Made by a program: the position numbers and the translations under genes
Source of the DNA: a bacterium UBP8_UBA817
Lineage (GTDB): Bacteria > Margulisbacteria > Marinamargulisbacteria > CAMDBA01
Length of the DNA stretch: 64,000 nucleotides
Reading direction: 5' to 3'
Assembly (NCBI GenBank): GCA_945888995.1
Contig: CAMDBA010000001.1
Location: 96,569-160,568 of the forward strand
Shown: positions 63,732-64,000 of the stretch, one piece after another
Layout of the letters: each line of letters opens with the position of its first letter
How positions within the stretch are numbered: position 1 is the first letter of the stretch
Notes under the pieces: generated by a model
What the model saw: only the letters and a program-made list of their open reading frames with translations
What the model was told of the DNA's origin: nothing
The model's database searches: none

Positions 63732-63938
63732 ATGATCAATACAGCCGAAGATATTGGAAAATGGGTACGCGCCCGGAGGAAAGAAATTGGCATTACTCAG
63801 AGGGAGTTGTCATTAACATCCGGTACCGGAATCCGATTCATTATTGACCTTGAAAAGGGAAAACCCACTTGCCATATTGGCAAAGTATTAGCCGTTCTAA
63901 CTACCCTGGGCCTCAGATTGGATCTTAAAGAACGATAA
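63732..63938 (+). CDS. hipB: HipB-like antitoxin / XRE repressor
   Basis: 68 residues with an XRE helix-turn-helix (WVRARRKEIGITQRELSL and FIIDLEKGKPTCHIGKV). GGAGAAATGA precedes the ATG. HipB binds and neutralises HipA and represses the operon. The stop overlaps the hipA start by one base (TAATG). Confidence 0.88.
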   Translation: MINTAEDIGKWVRARRKEIGITQRELSLTSGTGIRFIIDLEKGKPTCHIGKVLAVLTTLGLRLDLKER

Positions 63939-64000
63939 TGACCCGAATTTTAAGTGTATTTTTGGATCATGATTTAGTCGGGAGACTGACTCAAAATGAT
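63938..64000 (+). CDS. hipA: HipA-like toxin kinase, N-terminus only (cut by window edge)
   Basis: 21 residues beginning MTRILSVFLDHDLVGRLTQN, matching the N-terminal strand of HipA (V-x-L-x-x-x-x-V-G-x-L). In known systems HipA phosphorylates a tRNA synthetase and causes dormancy. Whether this one is intact is not visible. Confidence 0.75.
   Translation, partial: MTRILSVFLDHDLVGRLTQND

Overview
The window reads as a piece of the chromosome of a diderm (LPS-making) bacterium outside the Proteobacteria. Evidence for an outer membrane is lpxA, lpxB and an outer-membrane beta-barrel with a signal peptide. The gene set also has a CdaA-type c-di-AMP synthase, an AroH-class chorismate mutase, AddAB instead of RecBCD, ComEA and a parABS locus. 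A deep-branching candidate phylum (for example a Margulisbacteria-like lineage) would fit, but that is a low-confidence guess because there is no rRNA in the window. Most genes are tightly packed housekeeping genes with 1-20 base overlaps.

Layout. Positions 1-35.6 kb are almost entirely minus strand. Reading right to left: def-panD-cimA-lysA-cdaA-panB-cysS; an anti-anti-sigma gene and ftsK; a terminator; nusA-infB-rbfA-nrnA-truB-ribF-birA-aroH-tyrA; then, past a plus-strand island, a FabZ/LpxA fusion, lpxB, lysS, secD-secF, a lytic transglycosylase and lysC. The island (8.5-17.6 kb) is the only plus-strand block in this stretch. It holds a small ORF, a urea-transporter/M23 fusion, a beta-barrel, a TPR protein, a large Orn/Lys/Arg-decarboxylase-like PLP enzyme, an ATP-grasp ligase and a C45-type Ntn-hydrolase. 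From 35.8 to 41.8 kb the plus strand carries rpsO-pnp-M16 peptidase-serine hydrolase, tRNA-Leu and a lipoprotein. From 41.8 to 57.5 kb the minus strand (apart from tRNA-Val) carries holA, two unknown genes, murI, an amidase, ftsZ, a PapD-like secreted protein, parB-parA, comEA and addA-addB. From 57.6 kb the plus strand carries recG-rsmD-coaD-unknown-rph-unknown-YkgJ-JAMM. It ends with an IS3 remnant and the start of a hipBA locus.

How they work together. Translation and transcription factors (NusA, IF-2, RbfA, TruB, LysS, CysS, S15, PNPase, RNase PH), envelope building (SecDF, LpxA/B, MurI, amidase, FtsZ, FtsK), chromosome segregation and repair (ParAB with two parS sites, AddAB, RecG, HolA), and aspartate-family, pantothenate, tyrosine and isoleucine biosynthesis make up the core.

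The part most worth attention is the plus-strand island. It encodes an amine-forming decarboxylase, an amide-forming ligase, an acyl-transferring or hydrolysing Ntn enzyme, an inner-membrane transporter and an outer-membrane barrel with a TPR partner. Together they look like an uncharacterised make-and-move system for an amine conjugate. Other notable points are a FabZ-like domain fused to LpxA that has lost its catalytic His, a NusA carrying an IF2-N-like tail, a terminator hairpin in front of nusA, and three operator palindromes spaced exactly 50 bp apart upstream of hipB.
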